Assembly: GCA_003022565.1 (NCBI GenBank)
Contig: PXTN01000021.1
Location: 1 to 47,325 of the forward strand
DNA length: 47,325 nt
Source: Bacteroidetes bacterium QS_3_64_15
GTDB lineage: Bacteria > Bacteroidota > Rhodothermia > Rhodothermales > Salinibacteraceae
Direction of reading: 5' to 3'
Part shown: positions 1-11,698 of the stretch, in pieces
Layout: every line of letters begins with the position of its first letter
Position numbering within the stretch: position 1 is the stretch's first letter
The notes under the pieces: generated by a model
Told to the model about the DNA's origin: nothing
Seen by the model: the letters and a program-made list of their open reading frames with translations, nothing else
Database searches by the model: none
Made by a program: the position numbers and the translations under genes

Positions 1-84
1 TCACGCATCACAACCCCGAGGGTAGCCACCGGCAGCCCCCTTTTCAACCGGCATTTTCCTTCTCAACGCCTTTTCCTACGAGCC

Positions 85-330
85 ATGGAAATCTACTGCC
101 CTGAATGCGAATGGGAGCCGCCGTCGAGCGCACGGTGGACCTGCGAGTGCGGCCACTCCTGGCACACGTTCGACACGCAGGGCCAGTGCCCGGAGTGCGG
201 CAAGGTGTGGCAGGAGACGCAGTGCCATGAGTGTCACGCCTGGTCGCCCCACCACGACTGGTACCACGACCTGCCGCCCGTTGACGTCGACGAAATTACG
301 GAGGGGCGAGAAGCCGAACCCGCCGAATGA
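85..330 (+). CDS. Small zinc-ribbon protein
   Basis: An 81-residue acidic protein with four closely spaced cysteine pairs: C5/C8 (CPEC), C20/C22 (CEC), C35/C38 (CPEC) and C47/C50 (CHEC). The spacing fits two or more small zinc ribbons of the rubredoxin/zinc-ribbon type. The last 25 residues are acidic and cysteine-free, as expected of a tail. There is no signal peptide, so it should be cytoplasmic. It converges with lipB, which ends 40 bp downstream on the other strand. The specific function is not recognisable; metal binding is inferred from the cysteines only. Confidence 0.72.
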   Translation: MEIYCPECEWEPPSSARWTCECGHSWHTFDTQGQCPECGKVWQETQCHECHAWSPHHDWYHDLPPVDVDEITEGREAEPAE

Positions 331-369
331 GGACGCCGCAGCCGCCGTACGCTTCCCCTGTGTGAGTGG

Positions 370-1143
370 TCACGACTCTTGAAGCCCGCCCACCGTTTCT
401 TCCGTCAGGGTCCGCAGAAACGCCCGGGCGTCGGCCCCGTGGCGCTCCGTCACCTCTGTGTCGAACAGGTCCGCGAAGTGCTCCGCGATCGGCCCACGCA
501 CGTCGTCCACTGCCACCGACGCGTCGGTCTCCTCCGCCAGCGACGTGACGCCGCGGTCGTCGATCCCGCAGGGCACGATGTGGTCGAAGTAGTCGAGGTT
601 CGTAGTGACGTTGAGCGCGAAGCCGTGCATGGTCACCCAGCGGCTGCAGCGCACGCCCATCGCGCAGACCTTGCGCTCCGGTCCGCGATCGTCGGGCCCC
701 ACCCACACCCCGGTGCGCCCGTCGACCCGCGTGCCGGAGACGCCGTACGCGTCACAGGTGCGGATCACAACCTCCTCGAGCGTGCGCAGATAGCGGCCCA
801 GGTCGGTAAAAAAGCGGTCGAGGTCGAACAAGGGATAGCCCACGAGCTGACCGGGGCCGTGGAAGGTGACGTCGCCCCCGCGTCCGATGCGGTGAAAGGT
901 GGCGTCGAGGGCTTCCAGCTGCTCCTCGGGCACGAGCAGGTTCTCGGCGTCGCCGCTCTTACCGAGGGTGTAGACGGGTGGATGCTCCAGCAGAAGCAGC
1001 ACGTGGGGCAGGGGCTCCGGCGGCTCGGCCCGCTTGGCCGCGATGAGTTGCTCCTGCACTCGCTCCTGCATGGCTCGCGCCGGCTCGTATGCGACGCGAC
1101 CGAGGTGACATACGACAATTTTGCTTGGAGAGGAGGGGGGCAT
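370..1143 (-). CDS. lipB: Octanoyltransferase LipB
   Basis: Transfers the octanoyl group from octanoyl-ACP to lipoyl domains (2-oxoacid dehydrogenases, GcvH), the first step of protein lipoylation in the cytoplasm. The family signature [12 protein letters not shown] is at about residues 88-99, followed by the conserved Lys (RKVCAMGV, about K158) and the catalytic Cys in HIVPCGI (about C192), all counted from the ATG at 1143. A GTG 57 bases further upstream is in frame, but the family N-terminus ([16 protein letters not shown]) begins just after the ATG, so the ATG is preferred. It is about 257 aa against 213 in E. coli, with a longer C-terminus. It lies 68 bp downstream of sprA on the same strand. 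Confidence 0.93.
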   Translation of the reverse strand: MPPSSPSKIVVCHLGRVAYEPARAMQERVQEQLIAAKRAEPPEPLPHVLLLLEHPPVYTLGKSGDAENLLVPEEQLEALDATFHRIGRGGDVTFHGPGQLVGYPLFDLDRFFTDLGRYLRTLEEVVIRTCDAYGVSGTRVDGRTGVWVGPDDRGPERKVCAMGVRCSRWVTMHGFALNVTTNLDYFDHIVPCGIDDRGVTSLAEETDASVAVDDVRGPIAEHFADLFDTEVTERHGADARAFLRTLTEETVGGLQES

Positions 1144-1211
1144 CCCCAAAAGTGATCCGGTACGCAGGAAGTCACGTGGGCAGAGAACGCCTGTACCCAC
1201 AGTCCCCGGTC

Positions 1212-4200
1212 TTAGTTTTGCGTAATGCTTACCCGGACGTTGAAACCGCCATTGACCTCGGTATAGGAGGGACGGCGATTGTCCCCATCGAACCGCTCGT
1301 ACTTGAGCTGTAGATCTGCCGTTACGCGGTCACTGAGTCGGTAGGTGAATTCAGGTTGTATCGTAAGGCGCGTCGTCTGCTTCCGGACCGTGATGAAGTC
1401 GTTCGTCGGATCCGTCACTTGCGACGGATCGACGGCGTCGCCCGCCTCGACAGCCGCGAGGGATCCCCGAAGGTTGTAGCTTCGCTCATCGTTGACCGAG
1501 CGGGACAGCGTAAGCGAAAACCGAATCTGATTCTCGAGGCGGCCGAGTCCCAGCACGGGAATGCGGAGCCCTTGCTTCCGATACGAGACACTTCCGGACA
1601 ACTGGTTGGTCTTCACCTTCTCCACTTTCAGGCCGGCCGTCCGCAGAAACGTGTTCACCTGCTGGTTCCATTCGATGCTCGTTTCCAGGTTTCCGGGCCA
1701 GGTAATACTGACCCCGAGGAGCGGCTGAAACCGCTTGCTGATGCGGGACGATCCAATTCTGAAGTCCGGATTTTGGAATGCGAAGGATCGACCTCCGAGC
1801 GACACCTGATCCTCATCTCCTCCCCCCCTCGTGTCGGACGAGTAGCTCGACTGGTAGTCTGCGTTGTAACTGTGCTTCAGCGAGGCGCTTTTCATAATTT
1901 GGCCAAGAAGAGGCCAGTCGGCCAGCCCCGAATAGCGGATGTTCCACCCCGGCAGCGGGAAGGGGGCAAAGCCGTGCGTCCCCACACTGCCTCCCCCCGT
2001 CAGAAAGGCCGATTTGAAGTCGCTTGCGACCGACGCATTGGTGAGCGGCACCTCGCCGGCGGGACGGGCCCCCGCCCCGTTCCTAGCGTCCTGCGGGATC
2101 CGATCCGCCTGTTTCTCCATCAGTGACACGATAGACCCGAAGGCCCACACCGAGGCCGAGTTGTCTCCGCTCTCGGTCGTAAACCGATCCTCCTCGTCGG
2201 GGAACGTCACGTTGGTCTGCCGGCTCCATTCCACGTTCCAGCTGAGGTCAATCTGGAGAGACGGGCTCGGGCTCAGGGCCGTGCGTCCCTCGAAGCGGTG
2301 GCTGTTGCTGAGCGCATCCGACACCTGAAATCCCTCGTCGAAGACGCGCTCCTGCGGGTCAATTGAGCGGCTGAGACCGAGGCGATAGCCAACGGACGGG
2401 CCGTCCCCCTGTAGGGCGTCGAACAGGCGATAGTTGGCCGTTACAGTCGTGTCTGCATTGTTGTTGGTGTCTGCATTGAGCGTGCCCACGTTGGAGGACC
2501 TCGTTTCCCAGTCGCCGCTGTAGTTGATGCTGAAGTCGTTGATGTCGAGGACCATGAGGGCAAGCCCCCGCAGCATGCCCATCGGATCGGGGAGGGGCAC
2601 GTCGTCCCAACTCAGCCCGTCGTCCCCCGACGATTCGTCGTCGCTCTCCTCCTCATCCCCCTCGGAGGACCGACCGCCGCTCCCTCTGTCCTCCCCAGAC
2701 TGGCGCTGGGCCTCTTTTAGCCGCTGGAAAAACCCGAACCGTTCCCAAACTTTGTTGGGGCGCAGGGTGGTCCCTGTGCGCAGGGTGACAGAATTGCTCA
2801 CGTTGGCCCCCTGGAGGCTTCCCTTCGGCCCGTTCGACCAGTTGAACTGCGAGTCGTACGAGATGTCCTGCAGATCAATCCAGTTGAGCCACTGCCGGTC
2901 GGTCCACCCCATGCTCAGCGTGGCCGACAACCGCTGCCCGTACTCGTTCGTGCGCGGGCTGACTCGCCCCGCGAGCAGATCCCGGAAGACATCGAGTTCC
3001 GACCGACGCCGCTGCCGATCCTCCAGAAAGAGGGTGTTGTTGAGACTGTCGCGCGCCGCATAATTGTCCGGCAGGCCGTTGACAAAGTCCTGTGGGCTGG
3101 TGAGAAAAGACGACGTGTCCACGTCGGTCACGATGCGATTGCCCACCGTCGAGTTTTCCGCGAACACAACATTGGTCTGGGTGCGGGAAGAGATGTCGTC
3201 AAAGTTCTGGCGGGTGTTGGTGTTGACGCTCAGGCTCAGGAACTCGAACGGATCGTACTGGAGCCGGAAGTTGCGGCGGTGGGTGAACTGTTGTTGCTCA
3301 CGGATCGGGACCTCGATTCGATAGGGCCTGCTCAGGTTGTCCAACTGGCTCGTGGGCCGCCGTCGGCTCGTCGAGGCATTTCGTTGGGCGCTGGCCGAAA
3401 ATTCAAGGGAGCGGGGGACGTAGTTGAACGAGAGGCCGGACAGTGCGCCGAGCACCGGAACGTCGGGCAGGAACCACAGCGGCTGCACGGTCCGGGCCCG
3501 GCCGAAGTTGAGTTGATACGTGAAGTCCCCCGACCAATTCCACTCGTCACTGATCTGGCGCTGTGGACTGCGCCTCGACTGATCGAGATACGAGAAGTTT
3601 AGGGAGATCCCGTCGATGGTCTTCTGTAGCCACCACGAGTCGGAGTCCTGCTTCGACACGTTGGTCGTCACGGTGCGGCGCAGACGGCGCGTCTCGGCCG
3701 CCGTACGCACACTGTCTTTTAGCCGACTGCGGATTTCGCTGCCGGATAGGTCTTCTCTGTACTGGTCATCGTACCGGGTCTCCAGAGTCTCGGCGGGCAC
3801 GGCGTCGAACTGCCTCGCCACGCTGCTCACTTCTACGTCCCCGCGGTTGGGATCGAAGCGCGGCGAGGTGCGGCTCGACTGCATCTGCAGGGTCACGGGA
3901 ATGCGCCATCCCTGGTCCGGGGGCAGGAGCGCGCCGAGGCTGAGCTCGGTGCGGACATTCCAGCTCATGCTGTTGGACTGCCGTCGCTCGCTCAGGGTGC
4001 TGGAGAGGGACCCGAATCCATCCGTTCGGCGCTGAAAGCTTCCCTTTACCGAGGCAAAGTCGGCCAGGTCGATGGTGGCATTGGCATTGGCCGCCCATCC
4101 CTTCTCTTCGTCGAAGCCGCTCACCCGAAGCTCGTTCGTCCACACCTCAAAGTTTCGGAGCTTCACGTCAGTCTCGCCTGCGTGCCGCACGCCGATGACG

Positions 4201-7200
4201 ATGGTATTCACGCTTTTCAGAGAGGGCGTCCCTCGCACCTTGAGTACCGTCTCTGGGGGAGCGAAGTCGTCGAGATTGAGATCCACGCCCTCCCGATTGC
4301 TTGCGAATATGGTGTCGGCCCGTACGGCGCTCTGGTCGCGGAGGAGTTTTAGACGGTTGAGGCGTTCGAGCACCAGGTTCATTTCAAACTCTTGGGGCCA
4401 GAGGTCCTGCGACCCATCGGCCATCGGCACATCCCCCGGCTTGAGCTTCTGCTCGTACTCGTAGTAATCATTCGTCTCGCTAGCCCCCAGCCGCACGAAC
4501 AGCCGAAGGTTTTCGTCGAGCTTCTCTTTCACCGTGGACGTACTTGCCGACCCGTGCAGATGGGTGTACATGCGCAGGTTCGAGTACTTGAGCAGATCAA
4601 GCCCCTGCCCAAACGTCTTGAAGACGCCCCGCTGCTGGCCCGGCTCAAGCTCGTCCACGTTCAGCAGAAGCGACTGCTCGCGGCTTCGCTGCTGAACGCC
4701 ACGAGACGTACGATTCTGGCTCACCACAGCCCCGGCGGGCGACTCGTAGCTCAGGTCCTCCTCGTTGTTGATGCTTGCGACCCGGAGCTCGCCCTCCCCT
4801 CGATTCAGCATAGGATCCTCCTCGGCGGGCTGTGTCGCCACCGGTTCCGACTTCCGCCACTGACTGCCCACCAGCTCCAGGGACGCAAATCGCATCGTCA
4901 CAGGATTTTCGTGACCGGTCGTCCACAGCCGGATGGACTTGATGTCATCGAAGTTTTCGATGTTGCCGACCTGGCGCGTAAATTCCCGCACGGGAATGCG
5001 CACCTTGTACCAGTCTTTTTCCTGACCTACCTTGCTCACGACGTAGTCGGTCGGGCCCTGATCCGTCTCGGCGCGCTCGCTCAGCCGGTCGAGAGGAACG
5101 GCGTACTGGAAGTAATTATTGTCGATGTTAATTTGGCTGCCGGTCCCGTCAAGTTTCTCCCGATCAGGGGAGCGGGACACGCCTCGTTTGACGCTCGCGT
5201 CCTCGGCCAGCTCGTTTTGCGACTCAAAGCCGTTGAGCTCCTGGCCCGCCTGGTATCGACTCAGGCGCTGCTGAATCGAGGCGCCGTCCGGAAAAAACTC
5301 CGTCGTGTTGAAGTACCGGTCGTTCTCGTAGAAGTGGTAGTCGTCGGCCGAGGGATCTTCCATGGTGCGCGCGATCTCGGCCCGCAGGCGCTGCTGCTGC
5401 GCCGAGGTGAGGCCGAGCTGGTCAACGGCTCCGCGGAGGCTGTCCGCACGGTCGACGAAGCCCTTGTAGAAGTTCTGCTCAAGCAGCCGCTCGTCGTACG
5501 TGCCGTCGGTGTAGGAGACGAGCCCGTCGAGCCCCAGGTCCTGCGTTCTTCCATTTCGCAGGTCAATTCCCCCTCCTTGCTCGGCATTGGGGATGCGGCT
5601 GAGCGTGCCCAGATCGCCCTCACTGAAGTTGAGGGAGAGGCCGTCCTCCATGTCGATGCGCTGGTTGGGCACCACGTCCTCGGAGATCGTGCCGAGGTCT
5701 ACGAACAGACGGGCCCCGTCGGTCACCTGCCCGTCCTGGGGATACACCTTGACGATGAACTCAACGAACTCGACGTTCTGCACCGAAAAGTCCGTGTAGC
5801 CCTCCGGCAGGGACCGGGTGATGCCGCCCCATACCTTCGCCGGCTCGCGGAAGAAGTCGTCCAGATTCTTCATGTAGTTGTAGGGGCCCCGCTCCCAGGG
5901 ATTGAAGTAGAGGTCGAGGGTGCGGAGGGGGGGGTTGGCCTCGCCCCGCGTGTCCCGCCCCACGAAGACTTCCTGGGTGTTGATGAGCTCTGTTGCCTCT
6001 CCTCCGCCTCCGGAGTCGAGATTCTGCAGAACGTTCTCGTTGAGCCGGTACCACCCGAGGCGTCCGCGCCAGTTCGTCCGCTTCCGGTTGTCCTCGTAGC
6101 TCCCGAGCACCTCCTCGTCGAGGCCCGGGGCGTCGGCCGTCGAGTCGGGCGCTGCGCTGATTTGCCAGGCCCCCGGCTGCTCGCGGAGGGGGAACGTGTT
6201 CTCGAAGCCCTCGAAGTCGTCGATGTACGAGACCCCGTTGCGCTCGTCCGACGCGTAGCGGTCGATCTCGCTGTCCTCAACCCGATCTACAGTCTTCTGG
6301 AACGCATCGGTGGTGGTGTGCCCGGGCCGGAGCTGGGCAAACTCGCCGGACACCGACAGCCGGCTGTCCGCCCGCGTCTGTACAAGCGGAAGGGCGTCGA
6401 CCGCCTCCGTGAGCCACTGCGGCTGCAGATCCATTGAGCCATTGAGGCCCCAGATGGTGTTCTTGATCGGCTCCTGGCCGATGCGAAACTTGTCGACGGG
6501 CGACCTTTGGCTGAGCCGCATGACGGTGGCGCCGAGCGAAAACCGATCCTGAAGCGACCAGTCGGCGCGCGCCCCGAGCAGGGTCTTCTTCTGTAGATTC
6601 GTGAGGCTATTCTGCTCGTAGTCGATCTGGATGTCGCGCCCCGCTGCGAGGTAGGATTCGTTGGTGATGTTTACCGTCCCGCCCTGATAATCGACGCGGT
6701 AGTCGACCCCCTCCTGCAGGGTCTGCCCCCCCGAGGTCACCTCCACCGATCCCTCCACCAATCCGGTAAAGGCCTTCAGGTCATAAAACTGCTGGGTCCC
6801 ACCGGTGTACGAGCCCCGAAGATGATAGACGTTTTTCTGCGTGTCTTCCTTCTTGACGTTCGCCTTCTTCTTGGTGTAGAGGTTTTTGAACGCAAAGGGC
6901 GTCCCCGCGTCCCGATTTCCGTTCTCCTCGGCAGCATTCAGAATGCGCTCCCCGAACGGCTGAAGATAGGGAAAGTAGATCAGCCCCTCGTCCGAATTGA
7001 TGATCTGTCGGACAAAATCGAACTGGTCATCCGGATTCTGGGCGCCATTCTGATCAACACGGTCCAGCCCGAGGATCTCAAGAAGCCTTTTTTGCCCACC
7101 CACGTCCGACAGCGTCGTACGCGCCCCTTGCCCCGACGCCTGATATTCGACATCGAGCTCAAAATTCTCCGGCTCAAGGTCCCGCCCCGAGAGGTCGTAC

Positions 7201-9002
7201 ACGTTCCGGAGCTGCAAAAACCACGCGGCCGGGTTGACGCCGCCGTCCTGGCTGGGAGCGACCGGATTGGTGGGCCGCAGCAGCTTGAGCACGAGGCGAT
7301 CGGCGTTGATGGCTCCCGTCGTCCCCCCCTGCGAAAAGTCGCCAATCGTGCGCACCGTCCCATCGTTTGTCCGGTATCGAAATGCGACCGCCAGGGCCTC
7401 GTCGGAGCGAAGTCGCTGCTGAAGGGATAAGAAGCCCAGCCGGCGGTCGACCTGGTAGTCTTGCCCCCGCGTGAGCCGCTTAAATTCACCGGCGTGAAGG
7501 TCCTGCTGCGTGTCCAGGGTTGTTTCTACGTTGTCGGGGTCGCTCAGGTAGGTGGAGGCTCGCTGGTCGCCGTCGCGGAGATTCTCCAGATCGCTGTCGT
7601 CGTACTGATCTCTCTGATCGGTACGGGGGAGCAGGGCCGAGTCGTACGCATTCGCCTGGTCGAGCAGCGTCGCCTCTTCCCCGAGGTCGACGACCGCCAC
7701 GGCCTGCCGGGTGTCCGTCTGATCATTGATTTGGTCGGTCACCTTCCAGACCTCAATCTCGGTGATCTCGTCGAACCCGTCGAAGGTTCGGATTGTCGTC
7801 GGGTCTTCGTGGGCCCGGTTCCAGTTGTTGCGGAAGTAGTATCCGAGGAAGTAGTGCCGGTTCGCGTCGTAGTCCGTAGGCTTCAGGTCAAACTCCGTCT
7901 TTTGGGACCCGCCCTCAATGCTGAGTGTGTTGGACTGCCCCTCCTGCTGGCTCGCAATCGTGGTGAGATTCAGGTTCCCGATCTGAAACTCGCTCTTGAT
8001 GCCGAAGAGGCTCTGCCCGCCACTGATGAGCTGAGACGGGGTTTGCATCGAGACGTTGCCGGCCTCGACGCTCTGCAGGATTTCGTCCTCGTAGCCGCTG
8101 TAGTTGAGCTTGACCTGATTCTGGTAATCGAACTGGCTTTTCGTGTCCCAGTCGACGTTGATCTTCAGCTTGTCGCCGATCGTGCCGGTGATCCCGAGCC
8201 GCAGGTCCTGCTTAAAGTTGGGGTTGAGTTGGCTGGCATCCCCCGTGACGCTGACTTGCTGGTCGCTCTTTCGATACTTAAAGCCGGCGTTGATGTCCGC
8301 CTGGCCGTTGAGCCGAAGGTCGACCTGCGGCTTGCCGAAGACGGTGGAGAAGGTGCTCGACCGTCCCCCTGGCACCATCATGTTGACCCCGAGCCCGCCG
8401 CGGTTACTCTGCTGCTGTCGGCGCTGCTCGGTGAGGGTGCGCCAGTTGTCCCGGAGATTGGCACGGTAGCGTTCGCGCCGGTAGGTGTCTGCCGCCACGC
8501 GCATGCGACCATTTAGGCCCACCTCTCTATCGAGCGCCTCTCTATCGAGAACGTAATCGTACTGCGTCGAGTCGAGCGTGATGGACGGGTTTTCCGACGC
8601 GGCCGTTCGGGGACCCCGGAATGGAGACGACTGGGCGAACAGGCCCGGCAACCGCTCGCGGCGGCTCGGCAGGTACCGCCGGACGAGGGCGGTGTCACCC
8701 ACCGGGGCCACGCTGTCGACGGAAGGGCCTTGGCCCGTCTCGAGCTGCTCGACTCGCCGGGTCCGCCGGTCCGTATCTGCGGTGTCGAGGGCCGTCGTAT
8801 CGGCGGCCACCGTGCTCGCCCTCATTGTGTCCGCGGCGGTGCTGTCGGGCGAGGGCGCGTCCTGAGCGTGGGCCGGCAGGGCACCCAGGCCCTGGAGCAC
8901 CCCGGCCAGAAGGAGAATCGTCGTCGACGCGAGCGCGCAATCCGTTCTCGTCCCGTCCACGCGGGGGGGGCGAAAGAAATGAAGGAGAGCGATCAACGGC
9001 AC
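1212..9002 (-). CDS. sprA: Cell-surface protein SprA, T9SS translocon
   Basis: A very large (2596 aa) outer-membrane protein of the SprA/Sov family, the giant beta-barrel that forms the type IX secretion pore in Bacteroidota and is needed for gliding in motile members. An N-terminal signal peptide (hydrophobic [17 protein letters not shown], cleavage near AHA-QDA) is followed by a Ser/Thr/Asp-rich stretch and then long runs of alternating polar and hydrophobic strands typical of this barrel. The protein ends in an amphipathic strand ([13 protein letters not shown]). F. johnsoniae SprA is about 2400 aa, so the length is normal. The first start is a GTG; a second GTG 42 bases inside would give a neater signal peptide. 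No other T9SS gene is seen in the window. Confidence 0.92.
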   Translation of the reverse strand: MPLIALLHFFRPPRVDGTRTDCALASTTILLLAGVLQGLGALPAHAQDAPSPDSTAADTMRASTVAADTTALDTADTDRRTRRVEQLETGQGPSVDSVAPVGDTALVRRYLPSRRERLPGLFAQSSPFRGPRTAASENPSITLDSTQYDYVLDREALDREVGLNGRMRVAADTYRRERYRANLRDNWRTLTEQRRQQQSNRGGLGVNMMVPGGRSSTFSTVFGKPQVDLRLNGQADINAGFKYRKSDQQVSVTGDASQLNPNFKQDLRLGITGTIGDKLKINVDWDTKSQFDYQNQVKLNYSGYEDEILQSVEAGNVSMQTPSQLISGGQSLFGIKSEFQIGNLNLTTIASQQEGQSNTLSIEGGSQKTEFDLKPTDYDANRHYFLGYYFRNNWNRAHEDPTTIRTFDGFDEITEIEVWKVTDQINDQTDTRQAVAVVDLGEEATLLDQANAYDSALLPRTDQRDQYDDSDLENLRDGDQRASTYLSDPDNVETTLDTQQDLHAGEFKRLTRGQDYQVDRRLGFLSLQQRLRSDEALAVAFRYRTNDGTVRTIGDFSQGGTTGAINADRLVLKLLRPTNPVAPSQDGGVNPAAWFLQLRNVYDLSGRDLEPENFELDVEYQASGQGARTTLSDVGGQKRLLEILGLDRVDQNGAQNPDDQFDFVRQIINSDEGLIYFPYLQPFGERILNAAEENGNRDAGTPFAFKNLYTKKKANVKKEDTQKNVYHLRGSYTGGTQQFYDLKAFTGLVEGSVEVTSGGQTLQEGVDYRVDYQGGTVNITNESYLAAGRDIQIDYEQNSLTNLQKKTLLGARADWSLQDRFSLGATVMRLSQRSPVDKFRIGQEPIKNTIWGLNGSMDLQPQWLTEAVDALPLVQTRADSRLSVSGEFAQLRPGHTTTDAFQKTVDRVEDSEIDRYASDERNGVSYIDDFEGFENTFPLREQPGAWQISAAPDSTADAPGLDEEVLGSYEDNRKRTNWRGRLGWYRLNENVLQNLDSGGGGEATELINTQEVFVGRDTRGEANPPLRTLDLYFNPWERGPYNYMKNLDDFFREPAKVWGGITRSLPEGYTDFSVQNVEFVEFIVKVYPQDGQVTDGARLFVDLGTISEDVVPNQRIDMEDGLSLNFSEGDLGTLSRIPNAEQGGGIDLRNGRTQDLGLDGLVSYTDGTYDERLLEQNFYKGFVDRADSLRGAVDQLGLTSAQQQRLRAEIARTMEDPSADDYHFYENDRYFNTTEFFPDGASIQQRLSRYQAGQELNGFESQNELAEDASVKRGVSRSPDREKLDGTGSQINIDNNYFQYAVPLDRLSERAETDQGPTDYVVSKVGQEKDWYKVRIPVREFTRQVGNIENFDDIKSIRLWTTGHENPVTMRFASLELVGSQWRKSEPVATQPAEEDPMLNRGEGELRVASINNEEDLSYESPAGAVVSQNRTSRGVQQRSREQSLLLNVDELEPGQQRGVFKTFGQGLDLLKYSNLRMYTHLHGSASTSTVKEKLDENLRLFVRLGASETNDYYEYEQKLKPGDVPMADGSQDLWPQEFEMNLVLERLNRLKLLRDQSAVRADTIFASNREGVDLNLDDFAPPETVLKVRGTPSLKSVNTIVIGVRHAGETDVKLRNFEVWTNELRVSGFDEEKGWAANANATIDLADFASVKGSFQRRTDGFGSLSSTLSERRQSNSMSWNVRTELSLGALLPPDQGWRIPVTLQMQSSRTSPRFDPNRGDVEVSSVARQFDAVPAETLETRYDDQYREDLSGSEIRSRLKDSVRTAAETRRLRRTVTTNVSKQDSDSWWLQKTIDGISLNFSYLDQSRRSPQRQISDEWNWSGDFTYQLNFGRARTVQPLWFLPDVPVLGALSGLSFNYVPRSLEFSASAQRNASTSRRRPTSQLDNLSRPYRIEVPIREQQQFTHRRNFRLQYDPFEFLSLSVNTNTRQNFDDISSRTQTNVVFAENSTVGNRIVTDVDTSSFLTSPQDFVNGLPDNYAARDSLNNTLFLEDRQRRRSELDVFRDLLAGRVSPRTNEYGQRLSATLSMGWTDRQWLNWIDLQDISYDSQFNWSNGPKGSLQGANVSNSVTLRTGTTLRPNKVWERFGFFQRLKEAQRQSGEDRGSGGRSSEGDEEESDDESSGDDGLSWDDVPLPDPMGMLRGLALMVLDINDFSINYSGDWETRSSNVGTLNADTNNNADTTVTANYRLFDALQGDGPSVGYRLGLSRSIDPQERVFDEGFQVSDALSNSHRFEGRTALSPSPSLQIDLSWNVEWSRQTNVTFPDEEDRFTTESGDNSASVWAFGSIVSLMEKQADRIPQDARNGAGARPAGEVPLTNASVASDFKSAFLTGGGSVGTHGFAPFPLPGWNIRYSGLADWPLLGQIMKSASLKHSYNADYQSSYSSDTRGGGDEDQVSLGGRSFAFQNPDFRIGSSRISKRFQPLLGVSITWPGNLETSIEWNQQVNTFLRTAGLKVEKVKTNQLSGSVSYRKQGLRIPVLGLGRLENQIRFSLTLSRSVNDERSYNLRGSLAAVEAGDAVDPSQVTDPTNDFITVRKQTTRLTIQPEFTYRLSDRVTADLQLKYERFDGDNRRPSYTEVNGGFNVRVSITQN

Positions 9003-9367
9003 GGATTCCGGAAGATCTCCGAAGTGCTACGGCATGCGCTGAGGCTTGACCCGGGTGCAACGGGCAGCTCCACTGGCAATTTGGGAACACCTGTAGCGAT
9101 TCGTGCCGATGTGCGACAGTGCGTCTGTAGACGAGGGTCGCGAGACGAGACCGACCGCAAATTGGCCTCTCGGACGAAGGATAAGCAGTGCGCACAACCG
9201 TAGCCTTCAAACACGGCGGGCGCGCCATTCGGTTCCCCACGAAGAGCGTGTCCCCAATAGGACCGCCTCGCTGGACGGGACCAGACCCGCGGATCGATCC
9301 CCGGCGGAGCGAGACCCAGCCCGGCGACGGGGGCCGTGCGTCATTCGGGCCCCCTTTCCACCATCTA
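9003..9367. other. Intergenic region upstream of sprA
   Basis: A 365-base gap between the sprA start and the end of the saccharopine-dehydrogenase-like gene, both on the minus strand. No credible reading frame is present. An inverted repeat, GGGGGCC at 9329-9335 and GGCCCCC at 9348-9354, lies just after the upstream gene's stop and could act as a terminator-like hairpin, although no T-run follows. The sprA promoter should be here, but no convincing promoter motif was identified. Confidence 0.5.
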
Positions 9368-10573
9368 TCAGGCCGGCTGGCCGTCGAGGGGTTGTTTGGC
9401 AGTCACGTCCCGAAACCCCTCGTGTCGCTCTCTCTGAATGCTGAGCCCCCGATCGGCCACCGCGTCGAGAAACGCGTCGCGCGGGATTACATTCTCCGGC
9501 ACGCCGGCTCCTCCCCCTCCGACTGTCTCCTCGCGGGCAAGAAAGAGTGCCGCGACGACCGTCGGGATGGCCGTACAGCGCATCATCGCCGTCTGCTGGG
9601 TGGTTGCGTCGTACCGCTCCACCATCTCGTAGACGAGCGTGGTCGGGCGCCCCTCCTGCTCGCCCCGAAGCAACACGCGCAGGAGCACGGCGTCCTCGTA
9701 GTCGCCCCCAAGGCACTTGCGCATCCGGCGCACGAGAAGATCGCGGTACGTCAGGTGCGTCTGTACCCCAATCTTCCGGTCTTCCGCGAGGCCGAGACCG
9801 ATGACGAAGCGCATCTGATGGGCGTGGCCCGGCCACCGGATGGTCTTGTGGTCGAGCGCCTCCACGTGCCCGGCCAGCGTGTCCGTCAGGGTCGAGAGTC
9901 CGCCCTGCGTGCAGAAGGCCTCCATGGTGCCGAAGGGATCCTCGAACTGGATTTCCTCCTCCCGAGAGAGGGCGTCGGCCTCGGCGACCTGCCCGTCCTC
10001 GATCAACTGGGCGGGATTCGTGTAGTCGGCAAGAATGCGCTCAGCCGACCATGAGACGCGGAAATTAAAGGGCGGGTCCCGGTGCAGCGGCACGTCGCCG
10101 ACCCGGAGGTGGGCCGCCTCGGCCCGATCGAGCCGATTGATGCCGTGCAGGCACAAGACGTTCACGAGGCCGGGCGCGAGTCCGCAGTTGGGGACAATCC
10201 AGACGGACTTCTCGCGGGCCTGCTCGTCGAGAGCCAACTCGTTCTGCACGAGGGCGTCGTTCCCTCCGAGATCGCAGTAGTGAACCCCGACGTTAAGGCA
10301 AAGCTCCGCCAGTTCAAGGTTGAAGTCCCACGGGACGCAGCTGATGACACAATCGCTGCCCTGTACGATCTGGGATAGCACGCTCGTGTCGCGCACGTCA
10401 ACCTGGAAGGAGCGGAGGGATTGGTCGTCCCCCTCCACCTGGTCGTGCAGCCGCTGTAACGCCTGTGAACGGGTGTCGCACACCTGCACCTGCGTCACGT
10501 CCCCGCTCCGCATGCAGAGCTCACGGACGACGGGGGCTCCGATTGATCCAGCACCAAGAACCGTAATCGTCAT
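9368..10573 (-). CDS. Saccharopine dehydrogenase family protein
   Basis: A 401-residue NAD(P)-dependent oxidoreductase-like protein. The N-terminal Rossmann motif GAGSIGAPVV (residues 7-16) is followed by the family features VISCVPWDFNLELAELCLNVGVHYCDLGG and NCGLAPGLVNVL, matching the saccharopine dehydrogenase / lysine 6-dehydrogenase group that acts on amino-acid imine intermediates. No signal peptide, so cytoplasmic. It is a stand-alone gene with 242 bp to recR upstream and 365 bp to sprA downstream. Which substrate it uses (saccharopine, lysine or another carboxy-imine) cannot be told from sequence alone. Confidence 0.85.
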   Translation of the reverse strand: MTITVLGAGSIGAPVVRELCMRSGDVTQVQVCDTRSQALQRLHDQVEGDDQSLRSFQVDVRDTSVLSQIVQGSDCVISCVPWDFNLELAELCLNVGVHYCDLGGNDALVQNELALDEQAREKSVWIVPNCGLAPGLVNVLCLHGINRLDRAEAAHLRVGDVPLHRDPPFNFRVSWSAERILADYTNPAQLIEDGQVAEADALSREEEIQFEDPFGTMEAFCTQGGLSTLTDTLAGHVEALDHKTIRWPGHAHQMRFVIGLGLAEDRKIGVQTHLTYRDLLVRRMRKCLGGDYEDAVLLRVLLRGEQEGRPTTLVYEMVERYDATTQQTAMMRCTAIPTVVAALFLAREETVGGGGAGVPENVIPRDAFLDAVADRGLSIQRERHEGFRDVTAKQPLDGQPA

Positions 10574-10792
10574 GTGCAGAGAAGTCGTCAGAGAGCAGGT
10601 GCGGACGAGAAAGGGGGCCGGGCCTCCGGAACGCGGAGACTACTCTACGTCGGATTTCCGGGATGGGTTTTGAGTTGGGAGTGTCCAGGAGCCAAGGCCT
10701 ACGCACCTCCATCGCCCGAGGAAGGCAGTGTGTTCTGAAGGGGTCTCCTCGCGATCGTCTCTCCTGCAACGCTCAACCTGTACCCCAACAAA

Positions 10793-10822
10793 CACTTGCA
10801 TCACTCCCACTTGCATCACTCC
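10793..10822. repeat. 15-bp tandem duplication at the recR stop
   Basis: The unit cacttgcatcactcc occurs twice in direct succession (10793-10807 and 10808-10822). The second copy contains the recR stop codon (10816-10818, minus strand), so the duplication recreates the end of recR as a short untranslated tail. It looks like a recent slippage or repair duplication. Confidence 0.85.
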
Positions 10823-11541
10823 ACATGCCCACGGCCCTCAAGGGCGCGCGACAGGGTCGCTTCGTCGGCGTATTCGAGGTCACCGCCGATGGGGAGCCCC
10901 CGTGCGATGCGCGTAACGCGGACGTCGAACGGCTCGAGGAGCTGGGAGACGTAGTACGCCGTCGTATCGCCCTCGACGTTGGGATTCACGGCGAGGATGA
11001 CCTCATCGACTTGCGTCTCGGACGCGTCCTCACCGTCCATTCGCCCATTCGTGGACGGTTCGTCCTCGTCGCCGACAGCTCCGCCGTCGGAGGAGGCCGC
11101 ACGGTCCGGCGAGGCCCCGGCCGCCGCATCCTCGAACGTCGGATCGATCCGCGTCGCCAGTTCGTGCACCCGGAGATCGTCGGGCCCCACGCCGTCGAGC
11201 GGCGAGATGACGCCGCCGAGCACGTGGTATACGCCCCGGTACTCGTTCGTCTGCTCGATGGCCGTCAGGTCGCTCGACTCCTCGACGACGCAAACGGTGG
11301 ACGCGTCGCGCTTCTCCGAGCTACAGATGGGACATGGATCCCGGTCGGCCACCACGTAGCAGGTCGAGCAGCGCTGCACGTCCTCCTTCACGGCCGTCAG
11401 CGCGCTTGCAATGGTCTCGACCTCCTCCCGGGGCATCTTCAAGACGTAGTTGGCCAGCCGCCGCGCCGTCTTTTTCCCAATCGTGGGCAGCTTCGTAAAT
11501 TGCTCCACGAGGGTTTCGACGGACTCCGAGGTAAACTGCAT
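10816..11541 (-). CDS. recR: Recombination protein RecR with acidic insertion
   Basis: Part of the RecFOR/RecOR pathway that loads RecA at gaps. The helix-hairpin-helix segment ([17 protein letters not shown], residues 18-34), the four-cysteine zinc site (C58, C61, C70, C73) and the Toprim start ([10 protein letters not shown], residues 83-92) are all present, as is the end [18 protein letters not shown]. At 241 aa it is about 40 longer than E. coli RecR (201). The excess is a single acidic, Gly/Ser-rich insertion at about residues 133-177, inside the Toprim domain where E. coli has a short turn. It lies downstream of ybaB on the same strand, the classical ybaB-recR order, although 150 bp of repeat-like DNA separates them. 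Confidence 0.94.
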   Translation of the reverse strand: MQFTSESVETLVEQFTKLPTIGKKTARRLANYVLKMPREEVETIASALTAVKEDVQRCSTCYVVADRDPCPICSSEKRDASTVCVVEESSDLTAIEQTNEYRGVYHVLGGVISPLDGVGPDDLRVHELATRIDPTFEDAAAGASPDRAASSDGGAVGDEDEPSTNGRMDGEDASETQVDEVILAVNPNVEGDTTAYYVSQLLEPFDVRVTRIARGLPIGGDLEYADEATLSRALEGRGHVE

Positions 11542-11558
11542 CGTCGGACTGCAGAATT

Positions 11559-11698
11559 TGGACTGTGGAGTTCAGAGTGCGGAGCTCGGAATGCTGAGAT
11601 CGGCGAGCGGAGGGAGGCACAGCACGTTCTGCCCGTCCCTCTGCACTCGACTCTTCCCATTCCACGCTCCACATTCCCCACTCCCAGCTCATCAAAGC
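11559..11698. repeat. GGAGTG-type imperfect palindromic intergenic repeat
   Basis: The gap between ybaB and recR is nearly filled by low-complexity DNA. Its left side reads as variants of GTGGAGTTCAGAGTGCGGAG and its right side as the complement type (CATTCCACGCTCCACATTCC), giving a long imperfect inverted repeat. Similar GGAGTG/GAGTG-rich stretches occur at 34838-34900, 38694-38795 and 41990-42058. Confidence 0.6.

Noticed and set aside
4392-6437. 681-codon plus-strand open frame within sprA
   Set aside because: It is the complement of sprA coding sequence, with no recognisable domain.
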